A stretch of 64,000 bases of DNA from an uncultured Odoribacter sp. (lineage in GTDB: Bacteria > Bacteroidota > Bacteroidia > Bacteroidales > Marinifilaceae): the NCBI GenBank assembly GCA_910578105.1, contig CAJTPD010000001.1, positions 124,001-188,000 on the forward strand, in the 5' to 3' direction. Below the pieces are notes generated by a model. It was not told the origin of the DNA, did not search any database, and saw only the letters and a program-made list of their open reading frames with translations. The number at the start of each line of letters is the position of its first letter. Positions within the stretch are counted from its first letter, which is position 1. Shown piece after piece: positions 34,322-41,398 of the stretch. The position numbers and the translations under genes are program-made.

Positions 34322-34993
34322 ATGGCTAAATTTTCAAAATTGCAAGTTTTGAGTGTGATGGCTGAAACGGGAATGGTTCCGGTTTTTTATCACAAGGACG
34401 TAGACATTGCAAAACAAGTGCTGAGAGCGTGCTATGCCGGAGGTGTACGGGCTTTTGAGTTTACCAATCGGGGTGATTTTGCCCAGGAGGTGTTTGCGGA
34501 ACTGGTGAAGTTTGCAGCAAAAGAATGTCCGGAAATGATTCTGGGGGTTGGGTCTGTTGTGGATTCTGCGACTGCTGCTCTTTATATTCAACTGGGGGCA
34601 AATTTTGTGGTTGGTCCTCTTTTAAATCCTGAAATTGCGAAAGTCTGCAATCGCCGTTTGATTCCTTATACACCGGGATGTGGGACTGTGTCGGAAATCG
34701 GATTTGCCCAGGAAGCAGGTTGTGATTTGTGTAAGGTGTTTCCGGCTGGGAATGTCGGGGGGCCTTCTTTTGTTAAAAATGTCAAGGCACCTATGCCTTG
34801 GTCTATGTTGATGGTTACGGGCGGAGTTGAACCAACGGAAGAAAATCTGACCGCTTGGATAAAGGCTGGAGTTACCTGTGTCGGTATGGGGTCGAATTTA
34901 TTTCCGAAAGAGGTCATTGTTGCCGGAGACTGGAATAAAATCACGGAATTAAGTAAAAATGCATTGTCTTATATAAAAAAAGCAAGGGGGTAA
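34322..34993 (+). CDS. eda: 2-keto-3-deoxy-6-phosphogluconate (KDPG) aldolase
   Basis: This 223-residue class I aldolase splits KDPG into pyruvate and glyceraldehyde 3-phosphate, the last step of uronate breakdown. The Schiff-base lysine is Lys138 in Cys-Asp-Leu-Cys-Lys-Val-Phe-Pro-Ala. The general acid-base glutamate is Glu46 in Ala-Phe-Glu-Phe-Thr-Asn-Arg-Gly. The phosphate-binding Thr-Gly-Gly-Val segment is near 167. The transporter gene begins 3 nt after its stop codon, so translation is probably coupled. Confidence 0.94.
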   Translation: MAKFSKLQVLSVMAETGMVPVFYHKDVDIAKQVLRACYAGGVRAFEFTNRGDFAQEVFAELVKFAAKECPEMILGVGSVVDSATAALYIQLGANFVVGPLLNPEIAKVCNRRLIPYTPGCGTVSEIGFAQEAGCDLCKVFPAGNVGGPSFVKNVKAPMPWSMLMVTGGVEPTEENLTAWIKAGVTCVGMGSNLFPKEVIVAGDWNKITELSKNALSYIKKARG

Positions 34994-34996
34994 CTG

Positions 34997-36451
34997 ATGG
35001 CAACCGATTCAAAAAACAATTTAATGACCAACTGGCGTTGGTGGATGTGTGGTATGTTGTTTGTGGCAACGGCTGTGAATTATATGGACCGTCAGGTACT
35101 TTCCCTAACGTGGGATGAATTTATCAAACCGGAATTTCACTGGGATGAATCTCATTATGGTACGATTACCTCTGTATTTTCCATTGTGTATGCCTTTTGT
35201 ATGTTATTTGCCGGACGGTTTATAGACTGGATGGGGACCAAAAAAGGATACCTTTGGGCCATCGGAGTATGGTCGGCCGGAGCCTGTGCTCATGCTTTGT
35301 GCGGGATAATTACTAAATCCTGGTTGGGATTGAGTGGTGCTGCAGAAATGGTTGCTGCCACGGGCGCAACAGTGACTATGATTGCTACAGTGAGCATGTG
35401 GTGTTTTATTGTGGCCCGTTGTGTATTGGCTTTGGGAGAGGCTGGTAATTTTCCGGCAGCTATAAAAGTGACTGCCGAATATTTTCCAAAGAAAGACCGG
35501 GCATATGCTACCAGTATTTTTAATGCGGGCGCGTCTATCGGTGCCTTGATTGCACCGCTTTCCATACCGTTACTGGCTAAATATTTTCAGGGCATAGGTG
35601 TGGGAAATGGTTGGGAAATGGCTTTTATTGTCATCGGTGCCCTGGGATTTGTCTGGATGGGCTTCTGGATTTTCTGGTATGATGAGCCTCATAAAAGCAA
35701 GCATGTCAATCAGGCAGAGCTGGATTATATCGAACAGGATCCGGATGATAATACTCAGGCAATTGGCACTCCCGAAAAGAAAATGTCTTTTTTGCAGGCT
35801 TTTTCTTATAAACAGACCTGGGCTTTTGCTTTTGGTAAATTTATGACTGACGGGGTGTGGTGGTTCTTTTTGTTCTGGACTCCTTCTTATCTCAATACCC
35901 AATTTGGTATTAAAACTTCGGATAATCTGGGAGTGGCTCTGATTTTTACATTGTATTTGATTACGATGTTTTCTATTTACGGAGGAAAATTGCCGACTAT
36001 TATTATCAATAAGACCGGATTGAATCCGTATGCAGCCCGTATGCGTGCCATGCTGATTTTCGCTTTCTTTCCTTTGGTAGTACTGCTGGCTCAGCCATTG
36101 GGAACTATTTCTCCCTGGTTGCCTGTTATTATGATTGGTATTGGCGGGGCTGCCCATCAGTCTTGGTCTGCCAATATATTTTCAACGGTTGGCGATATGT
36201 TTCCGAAATCGGCTATAGCGACAATTACAGGTATCGGTGGTATGGCCGGCGGGATTGGTTCGATGATTTTGCAGAAAGTTGCGGGAAATTTGTTTGTGTA
36301 TGCCGGTGAGACGAATATGGTTTTCCTGGGTTTTGCGGGTAAACCTGCCGGATATTTTATTATTTTCTGCGTTTGTGCTGTTGCTTATCTGATTGGATGG
36401 GGTGTGATGAAGGTTTTGGTACCTCAATATAAACCTATTGTTGTAGAATAG
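34997..36451 (+). CDS. exuT: MFS hexuronate transporter
   Basis: This 484-residue membrane protein has about 12 hydrophobic helices. It opens with the anion:cation symporter signature Asn-Tyr-Met-Asp-Arg-Gln-Val-Leu-Ser and has an Ala-Gly-Arg-Phe-Ile-Asp-Trp-Met-Gly-Thr-Lys-Lys-Gly loop between helices 2 and 3, as in ExuT. It probably imports galacturonate or glucuronate with protons, feeding uxaC and eda. Helix 4 is preceded by an insert of about 20 residues with several Thr/Ala. A perfect bidirectional terminator follows. Confidence 0.9.
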   Translation: MATDSKNNLMTNWRWWMCGMLFVATAVNYMDRQVLSLTWDEFIKPEFHWDESHYGTITSVFSIVYAFCMLFAGRFIDWMGTKKGYLWAIGVWSAGACAHALCGIITKSWLGLSGAAEMVAATGATVTMIATVSMWCFIVARCVLALGEAGNFPAAIKVTAEYFPKKDRAYATSIFNAGASIGALIAPLSIPLLAKYFQGIGVGNGWEMAFIVIGALGFVWMGFWIFWYDEPHKSKHVNQAELDYIEQDPDDNTQAIGTPEKKMSFLQAFSYKQTWAFAFGKFMTDGVWWFFLFWTPSYLNTQFGIKTSDNLGVALIFTLYLITMFSIYGGKLPTIIINKTGLNPYAARMRAMLIFAFFPLVVLLAQPLGTISPWLPVIMIGIGGAAHQSWSANIFSTVGDMFPKSAIATITGIGGMAGGIGSMILQKVAGNLFVYAGETNMVFLGFAGKPAGYFIIFCVCAVAYLIGWGVMKVLVPQYKPIVVE

Positions 36452-36461
36452 AATAATGAGT

Positions 36462-36510
36462 AATAAAAAAGAGCTGAATAACATTGTTTGTTAAACAGCT
36501 CTTTTTTATT
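36462..36510. terminator. Bidirectional terminator between exuT and serS
   Basis: A perfect 15-bp stem (36462-36476 with 36496-36510) has A-rich 5' and T-rich 3' flanks. It serves convergent genes on both strands. Confidence 0.92.
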
Positions 36511-36522
36511 TTAAGTAATTGC

Positions 36523-37797
36523 TTAGTTTATCATTTCCCGGCCCATAAATTCCTGTAATACTTTGGGCAGGCGTATTCCTTCCGGGCATTGATTGTTTTC
36601 AAGTAATGCGGCTACGATACGCGGCAATGCCAAAGAACTGCCGTTCAAAGTGTGGCAAGTGGTTGTTTTTTTATCACCTTTATCTTTGAAACGTAGTTTC
36701 AGACGGTTGGCCTGGAATTCTTCGAAATTGGAAACGGAACTAACTTCCAACCATTTTTCCTGTGCTTTTGAGTAAACTTCAAAGTCATACGTTAATGCGG
36801 ATGTAAAACTGATGTCACCTCCGCACAAACGGACAATCCGGTAAGGAAGTTCCAGTTTAATCAGTAGGCTTTCAACGTGTTTGACCATGCCTTCTAAAGC
36901 TTCATAGGAAAGTTCCGGACGTGTAATCTGTACGATTTCTACTTTGTCGAATTGATGCAGACGGTTCAGGCCCCGTACATCTTTGCCGTAGGAGCCGGCT
37001 TCTCTCCGGAAACAGGCTGAATAAGCAGTGTTTTTAATAGGGAGTTGGTCACCATCTACAATAGTATCCCGGTATATGTTGGTTACCGGAACTTCTGCCG
37101 TCGGAATAAGATAAAGATTGTCTTCCTGGATGTAATACATCTGTCCGTCTTTATCCGGGAGCTGTCCGGTTCCATAACCTGAGTCTGCATTTACCATCAA
37201 CGGGGGTTGTACTTCCTGATAGCCTGCTTTTATATTTTCTTCCAGGAAGAAATTAATCAAAGCCCGTTGCAATTTTGCGCCAAGGCCTTTATATAGCGGG
37301 AATCCGGCTCCTGTAATTTTTACGCCTGTTTCGAAATCAATCAGGTTGTATTTTTTGGTTAGCTCCCAATGCGGTATGTCGTTTTCGTGTTTTTGGGGAA
37401 TGTTGTCGACAATCTTTATAATTTCGTTATCAGCTTCTGATTTACCTTGAGGAACTGATATATGTGGCATATTCGGTAAACGGAGCAGGAGATTGTTCAG
37501 CTCAGTGCTTACTTCGTTGCCTTGACTGTTCAGTTCGGCAATGGAGGTTTTCAATTCTGTTGTTTCCTGACGTTTTTTTTCTGCTTCTTCTTTTTGACCG
37601 GAGTGCATCAATTGACCAATCTGTTTAGCTATGCTGTTCATTTTAGCTTGTCTGGTCTCTGTTTCTTGCTGAAGCGATTTGCGCTGATTGTCGAGTGCTA
37701 TGATTTTTTCAACGATTTCCCGGGCGTCCACATTTTTTACTGCCAGACGCTCAATGACCGTTTCCTTATTTTCCTGGATAAATTTCAGATTCAACAT
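36523..37797 (-). CDS. serS: Seryl-tRNA synthetase
   Basis: This 424-residue class II synthetase charges tRNA-Ser. The N-terminal helical hairpin (about 30-105, rich in Lys/Glu/Gln) is the tRNA-binding coiled coil. The catalytic core shows Tyr-Gly-Thr-Gly-Gln-Leu-Pro, Ala-Cys-Phe-Arg-Arg-Glu-Ala-Gly-Ser-Tyr-Gly (motif 2) and the motif 3 segment Asn-Gly-Ser-Ser-Leu-Ala-Leu-Pro-Arg. I chose the ATG at 37795-37797 (Met-Leu-Asn-Leu-Lys-Phe-Ile), the normal family start; an in-frame extension to 37944 would cross the rpmA terminator and its own promoter. Confidence 0.97.
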   Translation of the reverse strand: MLNLKFIQENKETVIERLAVKNVDAREIVEKIIALDNQRKSLQQETETRQAKMNSIAKQIGQLMHSGQKEEAEKKRQETTELKTSIAELNSQGNEVSTELNNLLLRLPNMPHISVPQGKSEADNEIIKIVDNIPQKHENDIPHWELTKKYNLIDFETGVKITGAGFPLYKGLGAKLQRALINFFLEENIKAGYQEVQPPLMVNADSGYGTGQLPDKDGQMYYIQEDNLYLIPTAEVPVTNIYRDTIVDGDQLPIKNTAYSACFRREAGSYGKDVRGLNRLHQFDKVEIVQITRPELSYEALEGMVKHVESLLIKLELPYRIVRLCGGDISFTSALTYDFEVYSKAQEKWLEVSSVSNFEEFQANRLKLRFKDKGDKKTTTCHTLNGSSLALPRIVAALLENNQCPEGIRLPKVLQEFMGREMIN

Positions 37798-37816
37798 AAC
37801 GATTAATTTTGATGTC

Positions 37817-37824
37817 CAAAAATA
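37817..37824 (-). promoter_or_regulatory. -7 box for serS next to the rpmA terminator
   Basis: The minus strand reads TATTTTTG 20 nt before the serS start. It lies within the U-rich tail of the rpmA terminator. Confidence 0.5.
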
Positions 37825-37828
37825 CAAA

Positions 37829-37861
37829 AAACTCCTGTATTCGTGCAGAATACAGGAGTTT
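37829..37861 (-). terminator. Terminator of rplU-rpmA
   Basis: A perfect 14-bp stem (37829-37842 with 37848-37861) is followed on the minus strand by TTTTTGTATTTTT. Confidence 0.9.
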
Positions 37862-37882
37862 GATATTTCATTTCTTTTCAGT

Positions 37883-38143
37883 TTATTCTGCAACAGCTTC
37901 CACTGAAACGAACGATTTGTTATTCTTTTTCTTGCGGAAAACAACGATACCGTCTATCAGTGCAAATAAAGTATGGTCTTTACCCATACCTACATTTTCA
38001 CCCGGATTGTGTACAGTACCTCTCTGACGAACCAGAATATTACCGGCTTTCGCAAATTGTCCACCCCAGATTTTTACTCCTAATCGTTTGCTTTCTGATT
38101 CACGGCCGTTCTTAGAACTACCGACTCCTTTCTTATGTGCCAT
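37883..38143 (-). CDS. rpmA: 50S ribosomal protein L27
   Basis: This 86-residue protein begins Met-Ala-His-Lys-Lys-Gly-Val-Gly-Ser-Ser-Lys-Asn-Gly-Arg, the standard L27 N-terminus that reaches the peptidyl-transferase centre. The Ile-Trp-Gly-Gly-Gln and Arg-Gln-Arg-Gly-Thr segments are also conserved. There is no cleavable N-terminal extension of the Firmicutes kind. It follows rplU in the usual pair. Confidence 0.98.
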   Translation of the reverse strand: MAHKKGVGSSKNGRESESKRLGVKIWGGQFAKAGNILVRQRGTVHNPGENVGMGKDHTLFALIDGIVVFRKKKNNKSFVSVEAVAE

Positions 38144-38194
38144 ATTGTATAATAATTTAAGAAGTTACAATAAAATAAAATTAGTCAGCATGCT

Positions 38195-38506
38195 TTAAGC
38201 ATTAATAGATTCAATCTGAATCTGAGTCAGATATTGACGGTGGCCGTTCTTTCTTTCAAAAGTTTTTCTTCTTCTTTTCTTGAAGATAATTACTTTATCC
38301 CCTTTCAGATGACTGAGTACTTTTGCGGTAACTTTAGCTCCTTCTACTTTAGGTGTACCGATTTTAACCTGACCTTCACTGTCCACTAAAAGAACGTTGT
38401 CGAATTCAACCTGTGCACCTTCTTCGGCTGCCAGTCTGTGAACATAAACCTTACGGTCTTTTTCTACTTTAAATTGCTGTCCTGCAATTTCAACAATAGC
38501 GTACAT
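38195..38506 (-). CDS. rplU: 50S ribosomal protein L21
   Basis: This 103-residue protein starts Met-Tyr-Ala-Ile-Val-Glu-Ile-Ala-Gly-Gln-Gln-Phe, the normal L21 start, so I use the ATG at 38504-38506 and not the frame extension to 38536. The C-terminal Lys-Lys-Arg-Arg-Arg-Lys...Gly-His-Arg-Gln signature contacts 23S rRNA. It leads the rplU-rpmA operon, behind a consensus promoter and a leader of about 70 nt. Confidence 0.97.
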   Translation of the reverse strand: MYAIVEIAGQQFKVEKDRKVYVHRLAAEEGAQVEFDNVLLVDSEGQVKIGTPKVEGAKVTAKVLSHLKGDKVIIFKKRRRKTFERKNGHRQYLTQIQIESINA

Positions 38507-38536
38507 TTGTTTTATTGTTTTTATTGTTAATACCAT

Positions 38537-38566
38537 GGGGTGGGTGTTATCCGCTTATTGTACCCC
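38537..38566 (-). promoter_or_regulatory. Possible leader hairpin of rplU mRNA
   Basis: In the rplU leader GGGGT and ACCCC (38537-38541 and 38562-38566) can pair around a 20-nt loop. Ribosomal protein operons often carry autoregulatory leaders, but I cannot assign this to a known family. Confidence 0.3.
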
Positions 38567-38584
38567 TAAGGAAAATTTGCGGTG

Positions 38585-38616
38585 CAAAGGTAAGGTTTAT
38601 TTTTTGTGTTGCAAAA
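38585..38616 (-). promoter_or_regulatory. Consensus promoter of rplU-rpmA
   Basis: On the minus strand TTTTG (38612-38616) is followed after 19 nt by TACCTTTG (38585-38592). This is the clearest -33/-7 pair of the Bacteroidota type in the window. Confidence 0.75.
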
Positions 38617-38905
38617 GAATTTCTTTCTTTTTCCAATAATTTGGTTATTGGATATATTTTACTAAGACAAATTTTTAGTTTTTGTTTAAGGGACTTTGTC
38701 CCGAATGGCTGTTCTGACAGCCTTTGATAAAGCACTTTGCAAGGATTTATTAAAATTTACAATTTTCAAACTTTCAACTAAAGAAATTTGGTTACTATAA
38801 AATGGGATATAGGCTTTGATAATTTTATGAACTTCATTAGAAATCTTGTTCAGAGTGAATATCGTGCGATTTTATCAGCAGAACGTTTACTGTAAATTAT
38901 TTTTC
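38617..38905. other. Intergenic region between divergent rplU and acyltransferase genes
   Basis: This AT-rich stretch holds no supported gene; the one minus-strand frame in it (38547-38735) crosses the rplU promoter and has no domain. It contains the second copy of the dispersed repeat. Confidence 0.5.
38689..38718. repeat. Dispersed repeat, copy B
   Basis: This copy begins AGGGACTTTGTCCCGA and matches 13931-13961 over about 30 bases. The core GGGAC-TTT-GTCCC is a small palindrome in this copy. Confidence 0.55.
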
Positions 38906-38913
38906 TAAATTTG
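38906..38913 (+). promoter_or_regulatory. -7 box for the acyltransferase gene
   Basis: TAAATTTG matches TAnnTTTG 24 nt before the start at 38937. Confidence 0.5.
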
Positions 38914-38936
38914 CAGAACCAATAAAGTATTGCATC

Positions 38937-39485
38937 ATGAAATATATAGCAAAATTTATCATGTGGTTGGGAGGATGGAAGTTCAGGGGAGAACTGCCCC
39001 AAGAGAAAAAGGCGGTGATTATATCGGTGCCGCATACTTCCAATTGGGATTTCGTATGGGGAGAACTGGCTTTTTTGAGCCAGGGAATACCAGCTTTTAT
39101 ATTGATGAAAAAAGAGTTTTTCTTTTTTCCGTTGGGAGCCATTTTAAGGGCGTTGCGTGTGATTCCTGTAGACCGGGGTAATAAGGACAGTCAATTGGTG
39201 GAGCAGATGGTGACCGAATTTGATAAACGGGATTCCATGTATCTTTGCATTACCCCGGAGGGGAGCCGGAAAAAAAGGAAAAAGTGGAAGAAAGGTTTTT
39301 TGGTTATCGCTTATGCTGCTAATGTTCCTGTGTATTTGGGACGTATTGACTATAAAGGGAAATATTGTGAGGTGGGACCTTTATTTTGTCCTACCGGAGA
39401 CGTGGAGGCTGATTTGGCATATATCATGAATACTTATCACGATGCGAATCCGAAATATCCGGAGAATTTTTCATACGGTAATTAA
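38937..39485 (+). CDS. PlsC-like 1-acyl-glycerol-3-phosphate acyltransferase family protein
   Basis: This 182-residue protein has the acyltransferase motif His33-x4-Asp38 (Pro-His-Thr-Ser-Asn-Trp-Asp), an acceptor-site Val-Asp-Arg-Gly, and Pro-Glu-Gly-Ser-Arg in place of the usual Phe-Pro-Glu-Gly-Thr-Arg. It is shorter than typical PlsC and lacks a strong N-terminal membrane anchor, although a hydrophobic stretch (Ala-Phe-Leu-Ser-Gln-Gly-Ile) could lie on the membrane. It may acylate lysophosphatidate or another lipid; the substrate is unknown. A -7 box lies just upstream. Confidence 0.85.
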   Translation: MKYIAKFIMWLGGWKFRGELPQEKKAVIISVPHTSNWDFVWGELAFLSQGIPAFILMKKEFFFFPLGAILRALRVIPVDRGNKDSQLVEQMVTEFDKRDSMYLCITPEGSRKKRKKWKKGFLVIAYAANVPVYLGRIDYKGKYCEVGPLFCPTGDVEADLAYIMNTYHDANPKYPENFSYGN

Positions 39486-39547
39486 AATCATTAGTTAGCC
39501 GGTGCATTTGTGTATGTAGTTTTGCTTGTTTCTAAAGCTGTAACAAG

Positions 39548-40318
39548 ATGATGAATAAACTGGTTTATTGGGGAAAGGGACTTTTCATGTGTTTCTGGTT
39601 TGCCGGATGTGTACATTCCAAGGAAGCGAAAATTATTAATCAGAAAGCCTTTTTGTTGCCGGTTATTGAAGAAAAGCAGTTGGAGAGGCTGGCTGATACG
39701 GAGACGGAAAAACGGATGAGAAATCAGAGGTTGGTGGACATACAGGAAATCGACTCAACAATTCAGGTCTATCTTGTGTATGCAACGACGGCTAATTTTG
39801 TAGGAAAGGTTTTGTATTCGGATATCCGTAAGGCTTTTATGTTGCCGGAAACGGCAAGGCGTTTGGCGGATGCTCAAAGGCGTTTGAAAATGTTGAGGCC
39901 GGAACTTAGTTTAATGGTCTATGATGCTGCCCGCCCAATGGATGTTCAGAAAGAGATGTGGGACAAGGTGCGGGGAACAGACAAACGGGTATATGTCAGT
40001 AACCCGGCCAACGGAGGTGGATTACATAATTATGGAGCTGCGGTGGACCTTACATTGGTGGATGCGACGGGACTGCCTTTACCTATGGGAAGTCCTTTTG
40101 ATTATTTTGGTGATGAGGCCCGTCCGGATCGGGAAGAGGAATTGATAAAACAAGGGAAAATGATTTTATTGCATTTACATAACCGTCGCTTATTACGTAA
40201 AGTTATGACGGATGCCGGATTTAAAATATTGCCCAGCGAATGGTGGCATTTTAATCTGGTTTCCAGAGAGGAGGCAAAGAATACGCTTAAAAGGATAGAG
40301 CTTAAAAACGGGGAATAA
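39548..40318 (+). CDS. D-Ala-D-Ala dipeptidase, VanX/DdpX family (M15D) lipoprotein
   Basis: This 256-residue protein has a lipoprotein signal with Trp-Phe-Ala-Gly-Cys21. The zinc site is His160-x6-Asp167 in Gly-Leu-His-Asn-Tyr-Gly-Ala-Ala-Val-Asp, with the Glu231-Trp-Trp-His234 catalytic pair. The upstream Tyr-Asp-Ala-Ala-Arg-Pro holds the transition-state arginine. It hydrolyses D-Ala-D-Ala or related cell-wall dipeptides in the periplasm. No vancomycin-resistance genes lie nearby, so a cell-wall recycling role is more likely than resistance. Confidence 0.9.
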   Translation: MMNKLVYWGKGLFMCFWFAGCVHSKEAKIINQKAFLLPVIEEKQLERLADTETEKRMRNQRLVDIQEIDSTIQVYLVYATTANFVGKVLYSDIRKAFMLPETARRLADAQRRLKMLRPELSLMVYDAARPMDVQKEMWDKVRGTDKRVYVSNPANGGGLHNYGAAVDLTLVDATGLPLPMGSPFDYFGDEARPDREEELIKQGKMILLHLHNRRLLRKVMTDAGFKILPSEWWHFNLVSREEAKNTLKRIELKNGE

Positions 40319-40341
40319 ATGTTTGCGGGTGAGATTACATC

Positions 40342-40431
40342 ATGTATTTGTCAATGAAAATGAACTGCAAACCGGGGGAAGAGGCTGAATTTGTCCGGAT
40401 TATGCCGGGGCGCAGTGTGATTGTGGATTGA
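40342..40431 (+). CDS. Possible 29-residue ORF
   Basis: A 30-codon frame with host-like codons (Pro-Gly-Arg-Ser-Val-Ile-Val-Asp at the end) lies between the dipeptidase and the nitrilase gene. No domain is recognised and the ribosome-binding site is weak. It may be a gene remnant. Confidence 0.15.
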   Translation: MYLSMKMNCKPGEEAEFVRIMPGRSVIVD

Positions 40432-40442
40432 AAATCTAAATT

Positions 40443-41234
40443 ATGAAGCTTGCTTTAATTCAATCAGAGTTAGTCTGGGGGAATGTGACGGAAAATTTAC
40501 GCCGGTTTGATGAGAAAATGGAATATTGCCGGGGATGTGATATTATTTTGCTGCCTGAGATGTTTACTTCCGGGTGTATGATGGTGAAAAAATCCCGGGA
40601 AGTTGCTGTGGCAGAAAAGAAAACGGTTGCTTGCCGGTTTGATGATGTACGGCGGAAAATGTTGGAATGGGCGGGAAAATATACAGCCGTTATTGTCGGT
40701 TCGACTGTTTATGAAGAGAAGAGCCGGTATTACAATCGTTTGATTATCGCGTTTCCGGATGGCAGGTGTGAATATTACGACAAACGGCATTGTTTCCGGA
40801 TGGGGGGAGAGAATGAACATTTTTCTCCCGGTAACCGGCAGGTTGTGTTTGAGTTTCGGGGAGTAAAGATTGCTACTTTTATTTGTTATGATTTGCGTTT
40901 TCCTGTATGGAGCAGGAATACGGAAGGGTATGACCTGGCTGTATATGTGGCGAATTGGCCGGAGACCCGGCGGGAGGTGTGGAGTATTTTGTTGAAATCC
41001 AGGGCTATAGAGAATCAGGCTTTTGTAGCCGGAGTAAATTGTGTTGGGGTGGATAACAACGGAATTCGTTATGCCGGAGATTCCATGGTGGTGGATGCAC
41101 GCGGAAATATATTGGGCAAAAGTAATGAATTTCAGGAAGAGGTCCTTGTCGTGGATTGTGATATTACAGCTTTGCATGAGTTCCGGCGTAGGTTCTCTGT
41201 GTTGGATGACCGGGATTTTTTTCAGATACAATAG
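40443..41234 (+). CDS. Nitrilase-family amidohydrolase (omega-amidase-like)
   Basis: This 263-residue cytoplasmic enzyme belongs to the carbon-nitrogen hydrolases. The catalytic triad is Glu39 (Leu-Leu-Pro-Glu-Met-Phe), Lys114 (Tyr-Asp-Lys-Arg-His) and Cys148 (Phe-Ile-Cys-Tyr-Asp-Leu-Arg-Phe-Pro). The motif set and the His-Phe-Ser-Pro-Gly segment resemble YafV/Nit2 omega-amidases, which hydrolyse alpha-ketoglutaramate and related amides. That substrate is inferred from similarity to the subfamily only. Confidence 0.9.
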   Translation: MKLALIQSELVWGNVTENLRRFDEKMEYCRGCDIILLPEMFTSGCMMVKKSREVAVAEKKTVACRFDDVRRKMLEWAGKYTAVIVGSTVYEEKSRYYNRLIIAFPDGRCEYYDKRHCFRMGGENEHFSPGNRQVVFEFRGVKIATFICYDLRFPVWSRNTEGYDLAVYVANWPETRREVWSILLKSRAIENQAFVAGVNCVGVDNNGIRYAGDSMVVDARGNILGKSNEFQEEVLVVDCDITALHEFRRRFSVLDDRDFFQIQ

Positions 41235-41348
41235 GTGATTCATTTAGTTGTATCAGGAGGTAGGAAATTTGTCAAAATGGATTCTGACATTTTGATGCAC
41301 TTTCTTCTTTTCGTATTCATATTTGCAGATTAATTCTGTTAATTTTTA

Positions 41349-41356
41349 TATTTTTG
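41349..41356 (+). promoter_or_regulatory. -7 box for the S9 peptidase gene
   Basis: TATTTTTG is a TAnnTTTG match, with TTTG at 41322-41325 as a possible -33 box 23 nt upstream. The start codon at 41399 lies 42 nt downstream. Confidence 0.5.
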
Positions 41357-41398
41357 CAGATGTTTGCTGGTTGTGAAATAATCAAATTGTTTACGTAT

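Noticed and set aside
38547..38735. 62-codon minus-strand frame
   Set aside because: It overlaps the rplU promoter and the dispersed repeat and has no domain.
39548..40318. Vancomycin-resistance role for the VanX-like gene
   Set aside because: No vanH, vanA or regulator genes lie nearby, and lipoprotein M15D enzymes occur widely in cell-wall turnover.
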